Shown piece after piece: positions 46,357 through 54,436 of a stretch of DNA of 64,000 nucleotides (within the stretch, counting starts at the first letter, position 1; each line of letters opens with the position of its first letter). The notes beneath the pieces were generated by a model, which saw only the letters and a list, made by a program, of their open reading frames with translations, made no database searches and was not told the origin of the DNA. Source of the stretch: an uncultured SAR86 cluster bacterium (lineage in GTDB: Bacteria > Pseudomonadota > Gammaproteobacteria > Magnimaribacterales > D2472). Location: positions 158,765-222,764 of the forward strand of contig CACJSU010000001.1 in NCBI GenBank assembly GCA_902596165.1, in the 5' to 3' direction. The position numbers were made by a program, and so were the translations under genes.

Positions 46357-46409
46357 ATGTTGACTAAGTATACATTCGCATTTATAGTTAATGTTGACTT
46401 TGTAAACAT
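46357..46409. promoter_or_regulatory. Probable TetR operators, element C
   Basis: ATGTTGACTAAGTATACAT (46357-46375) and ATGTTGACTTTGTAAACAT (46391-46409), centres 34 bp apart, lie between the TetR start and the DUF2141 start. The half-site ATGTTGACT is shared with element B, so each repressor may bind both regions. Confidence 0.72.
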
Positions 46410-46434
46410 AATAACAGGATTTGTAAATATAATG

Positions 46435-46833
46435 ATGAAATATTTTGGTTGTCTTTCATTTATTTTGTGTTCTTTTCATTTAAGTGCAGCCACCTTGGAC
46501 ATTGAAGTCCAAGGCATCACAAAAGGAGGCATACTTAATTTAGAAATCTCAAGCTCTAAGGGAGCTTTCGAATCAGATGGAGACGAAAATGGAGTGGCGG
46601 CAACAATTCAAGAAAAAGTTAGTAAAGGATCATATCAACGCTCCTTTGATATTCCTCCAGGGACTTACGCGATTAAATTACACATTGACGAAAATGAAAA
46701 CGGGGAGCTCGATACAAATTTTTTAGGCATACCCAAGGAGCAATATGGACTCTCAAATAATACTCTATTTTTAAATTTCGATGCTGCGTCCTTTTCCCTT
46801 AATACATATAAGAAAGTTCAAATACGGTTGTAA
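46435..46833 (+). CDS. DUF2141 domain protein, exported (element C copy)
   Basis: A 132-residue exported protein nearly the same as the element B copy in the mature part: L-D-I-E-V-Q-G-I-T-K-G-G, F-D-I-P-P-G-T-Y-A-I-K and H-I-D-E-N-E-N-G-E-L-D. The signal peptide (M-K-Y-F-G-C-L-S-F-I-L-C ... L-S-A-A) is unlike the other copy. The frame opens much earlier (46315), but that part lies over the operators and the TetR start, so I chose ATG 46435 (or 46432). It is the first gene under the shared TetR operator. Confidence 0.86.
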   Translation: MKYFGCLSFILCSFHLSAATLDIEVQGITKGGILNLEISSSKGAFESDGDENGVAATIQEKVSKGSYQRSFDIPPGTYAIKLHIDENENGELDTNFLGIPKEQYGLSNNTLFLNFDAASFSLNTYKKVQIRL

Positions 46834-46835
46834 CG

Positions 46836-47450
46836 ATGACAATTCTATTACCAATACATATCCTAGCCGGAACAACTGCACTGCTTTGTGCTGCTCTGGC
46901 AGTTTCGTCTGAGAAAGGTAAAAAACTGCATGTGCTTTCAGGTAGAGCATATTTCTGGAGTATGGCTATTATCTTCTTAACAGCTATTCCAATGTCGATT
47001 ATCAGTAGCAACATCTTTTTGTTTTTAATAGCTATCTTTGCTTTCTATTTAGCTTTTGCAGGGATGCGCTTCGCTAGAAATAGAAAGGGTATCGCAACTA
47101 CTTCAGATTGGATTGCTGTCAGCTTAACGATCTTATCAGGACTAGGAATGTTGATACTGTCTGCAATTTTCTTCTCTAATGATGACTCACAATACATAGT
47201 GCTTCTGGTTTTCGGATTTTTAGCTATTACATTGGGTTATGCTGATTTTAAGAGTTATAAAAATAATACTGCTACAGGAAAAGAAAGAATCTCAAGGCAC
47301 TTATCTAATATGATGGGAGGAACCATTGCAGTTATTACAGCTGTTGTAGTTGTTAATCCTCCTTTTGAGCCAGAATGGGTATGGTGGGTGCTTCCAACAG
47401 CATTAATAACCCCAGTTATTTTCTGGTGGAACAAAAAAACCCTTAGCTAA
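46836..47450 (+). CDS. DUF2306-like multi-pass membrane protein
   Basis: A 204-residue membrane protein with about seven helices. Histidines in L-P-I-H-I-L-A-G, K-L-H-V-L-S-G-R-A-Y and I-S-R-H-L-S-N-M-M-G-G recall DUF2306 proteins, which may bind haem or a metal; no function is settled. It starts 2 nt after the DUF2141 stop and is in the same TetR-controlled unit. A perfect palindrome (AGTCATATCATATGACT, 47467-47483) lies just after its stop. The rest of 47451-47642 holds no gene. Confidence 0.68.
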   Translation: MTILLPIHILAGTTALLCAALAVSSEKGKKLHVLSGRAYFWSMAIIFLTAIPMSIISSNIFLFLIAIFAFYLAFAGMRFARNRKGIATTSDWIAVSLTILSGLGMLILSAIFFSNDDSQYIVLLVFGFLAITLGYADFKSYKNNTATGKERISRHLSNMMGGTIAVITAVVVVNPPFEPEWVWWVLPTALITPVIFWWNKKTLS

Positions 47451-47608
47451 CCAGTAGGCAACTAAGAGTCATATCATATGACTGAAGATGTTAAGTGACT
47501 TATGAAGCGCAATAGTTACTTCAGTATGCAGTAATCTATGTAGTGAGATTTTTAGAAGGCAATAAAATCAATAACTTAAAAAATTAAATTAATTTATTTG
47601 AAGTTCTA

Positions 47609-47661
47609 AAACCCATTGTTTATGTGGGTTTAAGAGCAACCCTTTATTCCCACTCAATAGT
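47609..47661 (+). repeat. Att-type junction 4, right end of the array
   Basis: Hairpin AAACCCA..TGGGTTT (47609-47631), an 11-nt spacer and core TTTATTCCCACTCAATAGT (47643-47661). The hairpin-to-core spacing (10-11 nt) is the same as at junctions 2 and 3. To its right lies a longer guaA-like piece. Confidence 0.65.
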
Positions 47662-47706
47662 TACCATTAGTTTGCTAGAAGCATCATATATGATTCCAAT
47701 CATTCT
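47644..47706 (-). pseudogene. guaA: Remnant of the guaA 3' end
   Basis: Twenty codons on the minus strand (R-M-I-G-I-I-Y-D-A-S-S-K-L-M-V-T-I-E-W-E-stop) resemble the C-terminus of GMP synthase (..V-V-Y-D-I-S-x-K-P-P-x-T-I-E-W-E). The piece directly follows the stop of the D-2-hydroxyacid dehydrogenase gene, and no body of guaA is present. It marks the array's recombination target, carried here or left by rearrangement. Confidence 0.6.
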
Positions 47707-47708
47707 CT

Positions 47709-48683
47709 TTATTCTGAAAAAAGATTTACTATTTGATCGCCGTTTTTAATATTTTTAATATTTTCAGCAAATAAGCTAAAGGCTCTGGGTATTGATAACA
47801 ATGAATGAGCTGAATCATGAGCTGAAATAAAACAGTTTGGGGTGTTCCACAATGGTGATGAGCTCTCTAGCGGCTCAATCTTAGTGGTATCTAATGCTGC
47901 TGCTGCAATCTCTTTATCATGAAGCGCATCAGACAGATCTTGTTCATTAATTGCGGTCCCCCTACCTACATTAACTAACATAGCTGAATTATTAAGCTTC
48001 TTTAAGATATTTTGATTAATAATATCCCTTGTTTGCGAACTATCAGGAAGTGCTAGAACTAAATAATCAGTCAATGGTAGCAACTCTTCAAAAGAATCCA
48101 GCCCTAGAACCTCATCTGCATACTCGTCATCAACTGGATTTCGTCTTATTCCAGTAACCTTCATACCAAAAGCTTTGCCAAGTTTAGCCACCTCTTTGCC
48201 TATACCTCCATAACCAAGAATAACTAAAGTTTTATTAGTCAACTCTCCATCTCCACCTAATGGAGTCCAACTTTTAGATTGTTGTAATTCAATATGCTGA
48301 TCTATTCTCTTATTCCACCTTAAGATTTGTGAAAAAACGTAATGAGCAATTGGAATTGCATAAATACTGCTTGCATTGGCAATTAATATATCTTTTTCCT
48401 TCAAGACCTCTTGGAGGATTGGAGCATCCATACCAGCAAATCCACTTTGAATAAACTTCATACGCTTAGATAAATCTAAGAGGGAATTAAAAATTTCTGG
48501 AAAATCTCTAGCAGCAAACAAAAATTGGTAGGACATAAAAAAAGCATCTGACTCAGGTACCTTCTCCCACGAAGGGTTAGTTGAATCTTCTGGGTTCAAA
48601 GAAATAATCTCCATAGAAGGATCAATGGATAAAAGCTCTGATCGGTAAAATTTATTTGTATCTTCTGAAATAACAATTCTCAT
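47709..48683 (-). CDS. D-2-hydroxyacid dehydrogenase
   Basis: A 324-residue NAD(P)-dependent 2-hydroxyacid dehydrogenase. The cofactor site is G-Y-G-G-I-G-K-E-V (about 165-173); the catalytic parts are N-V-G-R-G-T-A-I-N-E (Arg), a following Glu, and S-A-H-D-S-A-H near 290 for the histidine. It acts in the cytoplasm on an unknown 2-hydroxy or 2-oxo acid. Its ATG overlaps the acyl-CoA synthetase stop (TAATG), so it is the last gene of that operon. Its end is 2 nt from the guaA remnant. Confidence 0.88.
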   Translation of the reverse strand: MRIVISEDTNKFYRSELLSIDPSMEIISLNPEDSTNPSWEKVPESDAFFMSYQFLFAARDFPEIFNSLLDLSKRMKFIQSGFAGMDAPILQEVLKEKDILIANASSIYAIPIAHYVFSQILRWNKRIDQHIELQQSKSWTPLGGDGELTNKTLVILGYGGIGKEVAKLGKAFGMKVTGIRRNPVDDEYADEVLGLDSFEELLPLTDYLVLALPDSSQTRDIINQNILKKLNNSAMLVNVGRGTAINEQDLSDALHDKEIAAAALDTTKIEPLESSSPLWNTPNCFISAHDSAHSLLSIPRAFSLFAENIKNIKNGDQIVNLFSE

Positions 48684-50245
48684 TAGCCTTCCTTTAAAAT
48701 ATATTTCATTACTTTTCCTGCTGCATTTGTAGGTAAGGCTTCAACAAATACTATCTCTCTTGGAACTTTATAATTTGCCATATTTTCTTTTGACCATTGC
48801 ACCAAAGTATCTTCTTGGAGTTCATGATTTGGTTTTAATACAACAAATGCTTTGGCAACCTCTCCCATTCTTTCATCTGCAATACCAATAACTGCAGCTT
48901 GGGAGATTGAAGGATGGTCACAGAGAATATTTTCAATTTCAGCGGGATAAGCATTAAATCCCCCAACAATAAACATATCTTTGCTTCTATCAGTAATTTT
49001 AATATAGCCATTATGATCAAGTATTCCTATATCACCGGTATGCAACCAGCCCTCTGTGTCGATAGTCTCTTTGGTCGCCTCAGGATTATTAAAATAACCT
49101 TTAGTTACATTATAGCCTCTTACTAAAATCTCTCCTGGCTCTCCGACCGGAACTTCTTGATTGTCTTGATTGACACACTTCACCTCTACATCAGCGATAG
49201 CACAGCCTGAGGTGGATGCTATTGTTTCGTAGTCATCATCAGGAGTGCACATGGTAACCACTCCTGTGCTTTCTGTTAATCCATATGCTGTAATGACAGT
49301 CTCAAAACCCAATCTTTCTTTCATATCCTTAATAAGCTGAACTGGTATAGAGGCAGCTCCAGTAACCCCCAATCTTAAAGAAGAAATATCTAACTTATCT
49401 ATTAATTGACTGGTAAGAATTGACTGGTAAAGAGTTGGAGGTCCTGGCAGCATAGAAATTTGATGCTCATTGATTATCTTAATAATTTTATCTGCATCAA
49501 ATACAGGACACGGGTAAGCCGTTGCCCCTCTCATCACTGAGGCTAGCCAACCAGCCTTATATCCAAAAGTATGGAAAAACGGATTTACAATTAAATATTG
49601 ATCATTTTCATTTAAGCCAATGTAAGTAGACCAATACTCGAACACTTTAATATTTTGTAAATGTGAAGAAATAACTCCTTTAGGTTTTCCAGTTGTACCT
49701 GAGGTGAAAATAATATCAGCCATATCAGTTTCGCTTACTTCAGGCAATTCAACATCCAAAGCTTGCTCTTTGATAGTTTCAAAAGATTGAATTAAGTCTT
49801 TTGGCTCACTTTCATCAAGCGTAATTTTATGTAGCAAATGAGGTAGATCTTCATTTTCTAGTAACTCAAAGTAATCTGTCCCAAGAAAAGTTTTTACGCT
49901 AAATAAAAATTTAGCCTCTGAATTATTTAAAATATAGGCAGCCTCCTTGCCTTTCATTCGGGTGTTAATAGGAACTAAAACTCCGCCTGCTTTATGAATA
50001 GCAATTGCTGCAAGCACCCATTCATTCATATTTGGAGCCCAAATAGCGGCTCGATCGCCTGGTAAAATACCAAGATGAATTAAATGAGTAGCAATGTTAG
50101 TTGATAGGTTATCTAGATCTGTAAAAGATAACACTTCATTGTCAGAAATTAATGCAGGCTTTGAGGAAAAATTTTCAGCTTGCAGCTTGATTAGCTTGGG
50201 TATTGTTAATGTATTTAATGGTTTCAATCTAATATCCTGGCCCAT
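48683..50245 (-). CDS. Acyl-CoA synthetase (AMP-forming)
   Basis: A 520-residue ANL-family ligase. The AMP motif is F-T-S-G-T-T-G-K-P-K-G-V (about 182-193), then Y-G-L-T-E-S, G-W-L-H-T-G-D-I-G and the C-terminal lysine region L-P-T-N-A-A-G-K-V-M-K. It activates a carboxylic acid to its CoA ester. In this neighbourhood it could play the FadD3 role (activation of a ring-derived propionate) but could also be a general FadD. The ATG overlaps the end of the frameshifted AsnC gene by 22 nt, and the operon runs on to the D-2-hydroxyacid dehydrogenase. Confidence 0.9.
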   Translation of the reverse strand: MGQDIRLKPLNTLTIPKLIKLQAENFSSKPALISDNEVLSFTDLDNLSTNIATHLIHLGILPGDRAAIWAPNMNEWVLAAIAIHKAGGVLVPINTRMKGKEAAYILNNSEAKFLFSVKTFLGTDYFELLENEDLPHLLHKITLDESEPKDLIQSFETIKEQALDVELPEVSETDMADIIFTSGTTGKPKGVISSHLQNIKVFEYWSTYIGLNENDQYLIVNPFFHTFGYKAGWLASVMRGATAYPCPVFDADKIIKIINEHQISMLPGPPTLYQSILTSQLIDKLDISSLRLGVTGAASIPVQLIKDMKERLGFETVITAYGLTESTGVVTMCTPDDDYETIASTSGCAIADVEVKCVNQDNQEVPVGEPGEILVRGYNVTKGYFNNPEATKETIDTEGWLHTGDIGILDHNGYIKITDRSKDMFIVGGFNAYPAEIENILCDHPSISQAAVIGIADERMGEVAKAFVVLKPNHELQEDTLVQWSKENMANYKVPREIVFVEALPTNAAGKVMKYILKEG

Positions 50246-50678
50246 CTATAATCATATTTGTAATACTTTAACCCAATAGAGGATTCTGAAAACCTTACAC
50301 CAGGCAAAGAAGAAATTTCTTCATATAAAACTTTAGAAAGTTTAGTCACATCTTCAGCCAGAATGAACACCATAAGATCATGACGCCCGATGAGACTTGA
50401 AACAAACCTTACTTCCTTCATTTTTGAAAGAGCTTTTGCAACAGAGTCTTTAGCTCTAGTTTCAACATCCAACCCTACAAAAGCTAAAGAAGGTTCTCCA
50501 TGCGATTGATATTATTTATAACAGAGATTTTAATAACTTTATTCTGAATAAGTTTTTGGATTCTATTACGAACAGTGCCTTCAGTTACTCCGATCACCTT
50601 GGCCATTTGATTGTTTGACATTCTTGCATCAGCCCCAAGCAATTGAATAATTTTTTTATCGGTTTGATCAAGCTTCAT
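50224..50678 (-). pseudogene. Lrp/AsnC-family regulator with a frameshift
   Basis: The N-terminal helix-turn-helix (from ATG 50678; K-L-D-Q-T-D-K-K-I-I-Q-L-L and T-E-G-T-V-R-N-R-I-Q-K-L) and the C-terminal RAM domain (D-V-E-T-R-A-K-D ... S-S-L-I-G-R-H-D-L-M) lie in two frames. They join near 50505-50516, where one base appears to be missing: frame one ends R-M-E-N-L-L-stop, frame two reads G-E-P-S-L-A-F-V-G-L-D-V. The total length (455 nt) is not a multiple of three. A sequencing error is possible. It overlaps the previous AsnC gene by 11 nt. Confidence 0.8.
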
Positions 50679-51135
50679 TTGCAAAAGGGGTCCAGTCCGT
50701 TTCAAATTTATACACGCTTGACGCAATTGCAGGGGCAATACTCTTAATTCCAACAATGGATGGCAAGATTTCATCTAAAAATATTTTTGTTTCATGTAAA
50801 GTTTGGGTGGCACATAGAATTTCTATATCCTGAATTCCGCTAACAACATTTACACTGAACACTTCTTTTTGCCGAGAAAGAATCTCTGCAACCTCCTCCA
50901 ATTTATCACCTTGAACTCTTATGCCGATTGGGAGCAAATAGTCATAGCCACATTTTTCAAAATCTGCTATTGCAATGATTTTACAAAAACCTCCATCAAT
51001 AATTTTTGTCAGACGTTTGCTAACAGTTACCTCATTTACAGATAACTTTTCTGCAATGAATTTTGCTGGTGCACGACCATCTTCTTCAAGAATTTGAAGA
51101 ATCTTGTGATCAAGATCATCGAGTGAGAGCTTCAC
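50668..51135 (-). CDS. Lrp/AsnC-family transcriptional regulator
   Basis: A 155-residue regulator with the N-terminal winged helix (L-D-D-L-D-H-K-I-L-Q-I-L-E-E-D-G-R, then V-N-E-V-T-V-S-K-R-L-T) and the C-terminal RAM ligand domain. GTG at 51135 is the likely start. Two such genes in tandem ahead of an acyl-CoA synthetase suggest local control of the catabolic genes, perhaps as a hetero-oligomer. The ligand is unknown. Confidence 0.88.
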   Translation of the reverse strand: MKLSLDDLDHKILQILEEDGRAPAKFIAEKLSVNEVTVSKRLTKIIDGGFCKIIAIADFEKCGYDYLLPIGIRVQGDKLEEVAEILSRQKEVFSVNVVSGIQDIEILCATQTLHETKIFLDEILPSIVGIKSIAPAIASSVYKFETDWTPFANEA

Positions 51136-51159
51136 TTTATTAAAAAATCGCAGCGGAAA

Positions 51160-52005
51160 TTAAAATTCTCTTTTTTCTAAATCTAGACCTGGAGGAATAT
51201 CAGCTCTATTAACTAAAAATTGTCCGTACCATTTTCTTAGTTTATGCAACGGCCCATCGCCATCACAAACCACGGGGTCGGGAATATAAATTTTATTCTC
51301 CCAAATAGCTACATCTTGTCCAAAAGCAAAATTATTCGCATCAACATAGCCTTGAATAAAGGCAGCTTCATCTTCAGCAGACATACCAGGAACTTTTTTA
51401 ACCATGACTCCAAAATTAATAACAAAAGAAGTGAGGGTTAAAGGTATATGACTGACCAAAAGTCTGCTTTCAACTTTCGCTCCGTCGTGAACAGCACTCA
51501 TATATGTTGTCATGTAGGCTGGACCTTCGTATCTGGCTTGGGAAAATAAATCCCTTCCTAGTATCGGACTGTCAGCTGTCATTTCTTGTGTATAGGTATG
51601 GTCTTTAGCTTCATTCCAAAACCCTTCAAATGGAGCTTGGTGAACTGGACCAAAATGACCTTTATCAGCCATATTATCGATCAACTCTCTACAATTATTC
51701 TTTACCAAAAAACTCGCCATACCATAATCAGACCAATCATCTGAATAGCACTCTTCTATTTTATCAGGAGTAAAATCAGGAGCTTGTTTCTCTATGTCAT
51801 GCCATACCATAACCATTTGGTTTATTTCCAAAACTGGCCAAGAAGTATCACCGCCAACATCCACTTCAACAGAACTGTCCTCATTTCGAGAAATTAATAT
51901 TTTATTATTAAATCCAAAAATTGTTTTTGTTTCTCCAATCGGAAAATCTCTTTGATGACCCAAAACAAACCACCCTCTTGGAAACCTATCTGGTAAATCA
52001 CTCAT
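51160..52005 (-). CDS. Rieske oxygenase catalytic component lacking its own Fe-S motif (KshA-like)
   Basis: A 281-residue protein. Its second half is the catalytic domain of KshA-type ring-hydroxylating oxygenases, with the iron ligands in D-N-M-A-D-K-G-H-F-G-P-V-H (His117, His122; Asp114 as the bridging residue). The first 75 residues match only the start and end of a Rieske domain (G-W-F-V-L-G-H-Q ... M-V-M-V-W-H-D); the Cys-His segment in between is absent. The neighbouring gene 52015-52458 supplies that domain. AGGAGA precedes the ATG. Substrate: probably a steroid or related polycyclic compound, by family. Confidence 0.78.
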   Translation of the reverse strand: MSDLPDRFPRGWFVLGHQRDFPIGETKTIFGFNNKILISRNEDSSVEVDVGGDTSWPVLEINQMVMVWHDIEKQAPDFTPDKIEECYSDDWSDYGMASFLVKNNCRELIDNMADKGHFGPVHQAPFEGFWNEAKDHTYTQEMTADSPILGRDLFSQARYEGPAYMTTYMSAVHDGAKVESRLLVSHIPLTLTSFVINFGVMVKKVPGMSAEDEAAFIQGYVDANNFAFGQDVAIWENKIYIPDPVVCDGDGPLHKLRKWYGQFLVNRADIPPGLDLEKREF

Positions 52006-52014
52006 GACTATCTC

Positions 52015-52458
52015 CTATCTTAAATTAAACTTTTGTCCATCTGGATCTGCTGGTTTTTGATCTCTATCAAACCAAACATATACCATCCCATTATCCTCAC
52101 TTACTTCCCATGATCGGGTGGTGGCCTTGGCAGGAATTTTTTTTGCATATGGAATATCATCACATTGGCCGTCTCCTCCCCAACGCCAGGCATGAAAAGG
52201 GCATCGAATGCTATTTTCATCAACTTCCCCACAGGCTAATGAAGCTCCCATGTGCTTACAATACAGATCAAGGCCTCTTAAAACAGCATCCTCTCCTCTC
52301 CAAACTACAATCTGAGTTGGGAAATCATCAACCTGGATTGCTGTCTTAGAGGGGATGTCCTGACTCTTTGCAATTTTGTACCAACCAGACTCCAAATTGC
52401 TAGCAGCAGGATCTTTCTGTTCTGGAAGCTCAGGTGCTATTAACTCTTGATCAGTCAA
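52015..52458 (-). CDS. Rieske [2Fe-2S] domain protein (KshA N-terminal-like)
   Basis: A 147-residue protein with a full Rieske site: C-K-H (Cys67, His69) and C-P-F-H (Cys86, His89), then W-R-W-G-G-D-G-Q-C, as in KshA. It ends where the catalytic domain would begin. The next gene downstream starts 9 nt later and carries the catalytic domain, so the two probably work as separate subunits. Start is TTG at 52458 with AGGGAG 7 nt ahead. Its electron donor (reductase) is not in the window. Confidence 0.85.
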   Translation of the reverse strand: MTDQELIAPELPEQKDPAASNLESGWYKIAKSQDIPSKTAIQVDDFPTQIVVWRGEDAVLRGLDLYCKHMGASLACGEVDENSIRCPFHAWRWGGDGQCDDIPYAKKIPAKATTRSWEVSEDNGMVYVWFDRDQKPADPDGQKFNLR

Positions 52459-52550
52459 AATATTCTCCCTGTATTTTTATAACTAATAATAACTATTATA
52501 TAAATACATCAAATAATCAACGAGTAACAAGTGGATTTGATTTGTCAAAT

Positions 52551-53423
52551 TTATCTAAATTTAGCAACCACTTCTTCCGCTAAGATTAATTGCTCAATAT
52601 TTTTTGAGGTAGGAACTAAAATTACGTCTGTTGCACCTGCAGCCTTAATTAACAAAAGAAAATCATTTAAATCACCTTGGCTGCCTGAAAAACCTGCTAT
52701 TTTTGCTAAATCCTTAGCAAGATCATCCCCCATCCAACTTAAATATCTTTCAAGATGAGTTTGAATATCTGATCGAGCACCTTCACCCAAACCAAACCAA
52801 AAGCTTGTAACCAATCTTGGAGTTTTGCCTTTATTCTTAAAGGCGCCAATAACTCGATTAAATGAATCTTTAATCTCTTCGATATCTGCATTGAATGAAA
52901 ACCCAGCTAAACCTTGAGCAAAATCAGAAGACATTTCCATGGCTTTAGGACCAACTGCACCTGCTAATATTTCTGGTCCATTCTTAGAAAAAGTTGTTGG
53001 GCCAAGATCAGGGTGATACTCCTTTGACCAAACAGATTGCATCGTTTTCACATGATTTGAAAGTATGCCCCATCTTCTATCAGACCATTTTGAGTCTATA
53101 GCATTGTAGTCTTCTTCCCTACCACCAACTCCAACGCCAAGGGTAAACCGGCCTTCTGAAATCATATCAATGGTTGCAAACTGTTTAGCGCTAAGTATCG
53201 GGTTATGCATTGTTAATACAGAGATGGTTGCAATAATCTCTACACGCTTAGTCCAAGCAGCCACCGCACTTAAAGTAGAAATGAATTCTGGATTAGGAAA
53301 TAATATTCTTTCTCCTAGGGCAATATGTGACCATGGGCCAGCATCTATTCTAAGTGTCCAATCCTCTAAATTTTGCCTGGTCAGGCCAGGCTCCATGACC
53401 GGAAGGGTCATGCCAATTTTCAT
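52551..53423 (-). CDS. Luciferase-like (LLM class) flavin-dependent oxidoreductase
   Basis: A 290-residue TIM-barrel flavin enzyme of the bacterial luciferase superfamily: [18 protein letters not shown] and M-T-L-P-V-M-E-P-G are conserved. It would use FMN or F420 and oxidise or reduce a small organic substrate. It overlaps the aldolase stop by 4 nt (ATGA), so it belongs to the catabolic operon. LLM proteins are common in steroid clusters but their step there is not fixed. Confidence 0.85.
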   Translation of the reverse strand: MKIGMTLPVMEPGLTRQNLEDWTLRIDAGPWSHIALGERILFPNPEFISTLSAVAAWTKRVEIIATISVLTMHNPILSAKQFATIDMISEGRFTLGVGVGGREEDYNAIDSKWSDRRWGILSNHVKTMQSVWSKEYHPDLGPTTFSKNGPEILAGAVGPKAMEMSSDFAQGLAGFSFNADIEEIKDSFNRVIGAFKNKGKTPRLVTSFWFGLGEGARSDIQTHLERYLSWMGDDLAKDLAKIAGFSGSQGDLNDFLLLIKAAGATDVILVPTSKNIEQLILAEEVVAKFR

Positions 53424-54436
53424 GATTTAGATTTCTTTTTTAATAAATCTAAAGCCACATCAACGATCATATCTTCCTGACCCCCCACCATCTTTCTCTT
53501 GCCTAGCTCAACTAAGATCTCTCTAGTATCAAGATTATAAGTTTCGGCAGCTGATTCAGCATGCCTTAAAAAGGACGAGTAAACTCCTGCATAACCCAAT
53601 GTTAACGTTTCTCTATCTACTCTAACGGGTCTATCCTGCAAGGGTCGAACGAGTTCTTCAGCAGCATCCATTAACCTAAAAAGATCAGTACCATGTGTCC
53701 AACCAAGTCTATCAATTGCAGCAATGAAAACTTCAAGAGGTGCATTTCCTGCTCCGGCACCCATCCCTGCAAGACTTGCATCAACTCTATTGGCTCCATT
53801 TTCAACTGCCACAATAGAGTTAGCAACTCCCAAGGATAAATTGTGATGGGCATGCATACCTGTTTGAGTTCGAGAATCCAAGGTATCCTTGAAAGCTTTA
53901 AATCTATCTGCCACATCCTCCATGCTTAACGCACCACCTGAGTCAACAACATAAACACATTCAGCTCCATAAGACTCCATTAATTTAGCTTGTACAGCTA
54001 AATTTGATGGAGAGGTCATATGTGACATCATTAAAAAACCAATAGTATCCATCCCTAATTCTCTTGCAAACTCTATATGCTGCTTTGAAACATCTGCCTC
54101 TGTGCAATGTGTTGCAACTCGCACCGACCTGACACCAAGATCCCATGCCCATTTAAGATCTTCTTTTACAGCTATTCCAGGTAAAATAAGAGTGGTTAAC
54201 TTTGCATGATTTAATTTTTCCCCCACGGCTCCAATCCACTCTTGATCAGTGTGAGCGCCAAAGCCATAATTAAAAGAAGATCCAGACAACCCATCTCCAT
54301 GAGCCACCTCAATGGCATCAACTTTAGCCTCATCCAATGCTTTTGCAATTTCAATGACATGATCTAAGCCGTATTGGTGTCGAATAGCATGCATTCCATC
54401 TCTAAGTGTGACGTCTTGTATATATAGCTTTTTCAT
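53420..54436 (-). CDS. dmpG: 4-hydroxy-2-oxovalerate aldolase (DmpG/HsaF type)
   Basis: A 338-residue aldolase that cleaves 4-hydroxy-2-oxoacids to pyruvate and an aldehyde. The catalytic parts are T-L-R-D-G-M-H-A (Arg12, Asp13, His near 20) and the metal site G-M-H-A-H-H-N-L-S near 194-202. It forms a channelling complex with the acetaldehyde dehydrogenase encoded just upstream. Its ATG overlaps the dehydrogenase stop by 4 nt. Homologues serve phenol (DmpG), phenylpropionate (MhpE) and steroid (HsaF) routes; the nearby genes favour the last. Confidence 0.93.
   Translation of the reverse strand: MKKLYIQDVTLRDGMHAIRHQYGLDHVIEIAKALDEAKVDAIEVAHGDGLSGSSFNYGFGAHTDQEWIGAVGEKLNHAKLTTLILPGIAVKEDLKWAWDLGVRSVRVATHCTEADVSKQHIEFARELGMDTIGFLMMSHMTSPSNLAVQAKLMESYGAECVYVVDSGGALSMEDVADRFKAFKDTLDSRTQTGMHAHHNLSLGVANSIVAVENGANRVDASLAGMGAGAGNAPLEVFIAAIDRLGWTHGTDLFRLMDAAEELVRPLQDRPVRVDRETLTLGYAGVYSSFLRHAESAAETYNLDTREILVELGKRKMVGGQEDMIVDVALDLLKKKSKS

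Larger units (their letters stand above)
45553..47661. mobile_element. Element C: att-flanked segment with TetR, DUF2141 and membrane protein
   Basis: Bounded by the core copies at 45553-45571 and 47643-47661. The right end has the hairpin but no GTGTGTAGT pair; the closest is TATGCAGT and TATGTAGT (47525 and 47537). Cargo is TetR on the minus strand with DUF2141 and a membrane protein divergent from it. It shares TetR, operator and DUF2141 with element B and so looks like a shorter version of it. No recombinase is present. Confidence 0.55.

Noticed and set aside
39704..47661. Integron cassette array
   Set aside because: There is no IntI gene and no attC-type GTTRRRY sites; the core reads as a guaA end, and arm-type repeats fit other recombinases.
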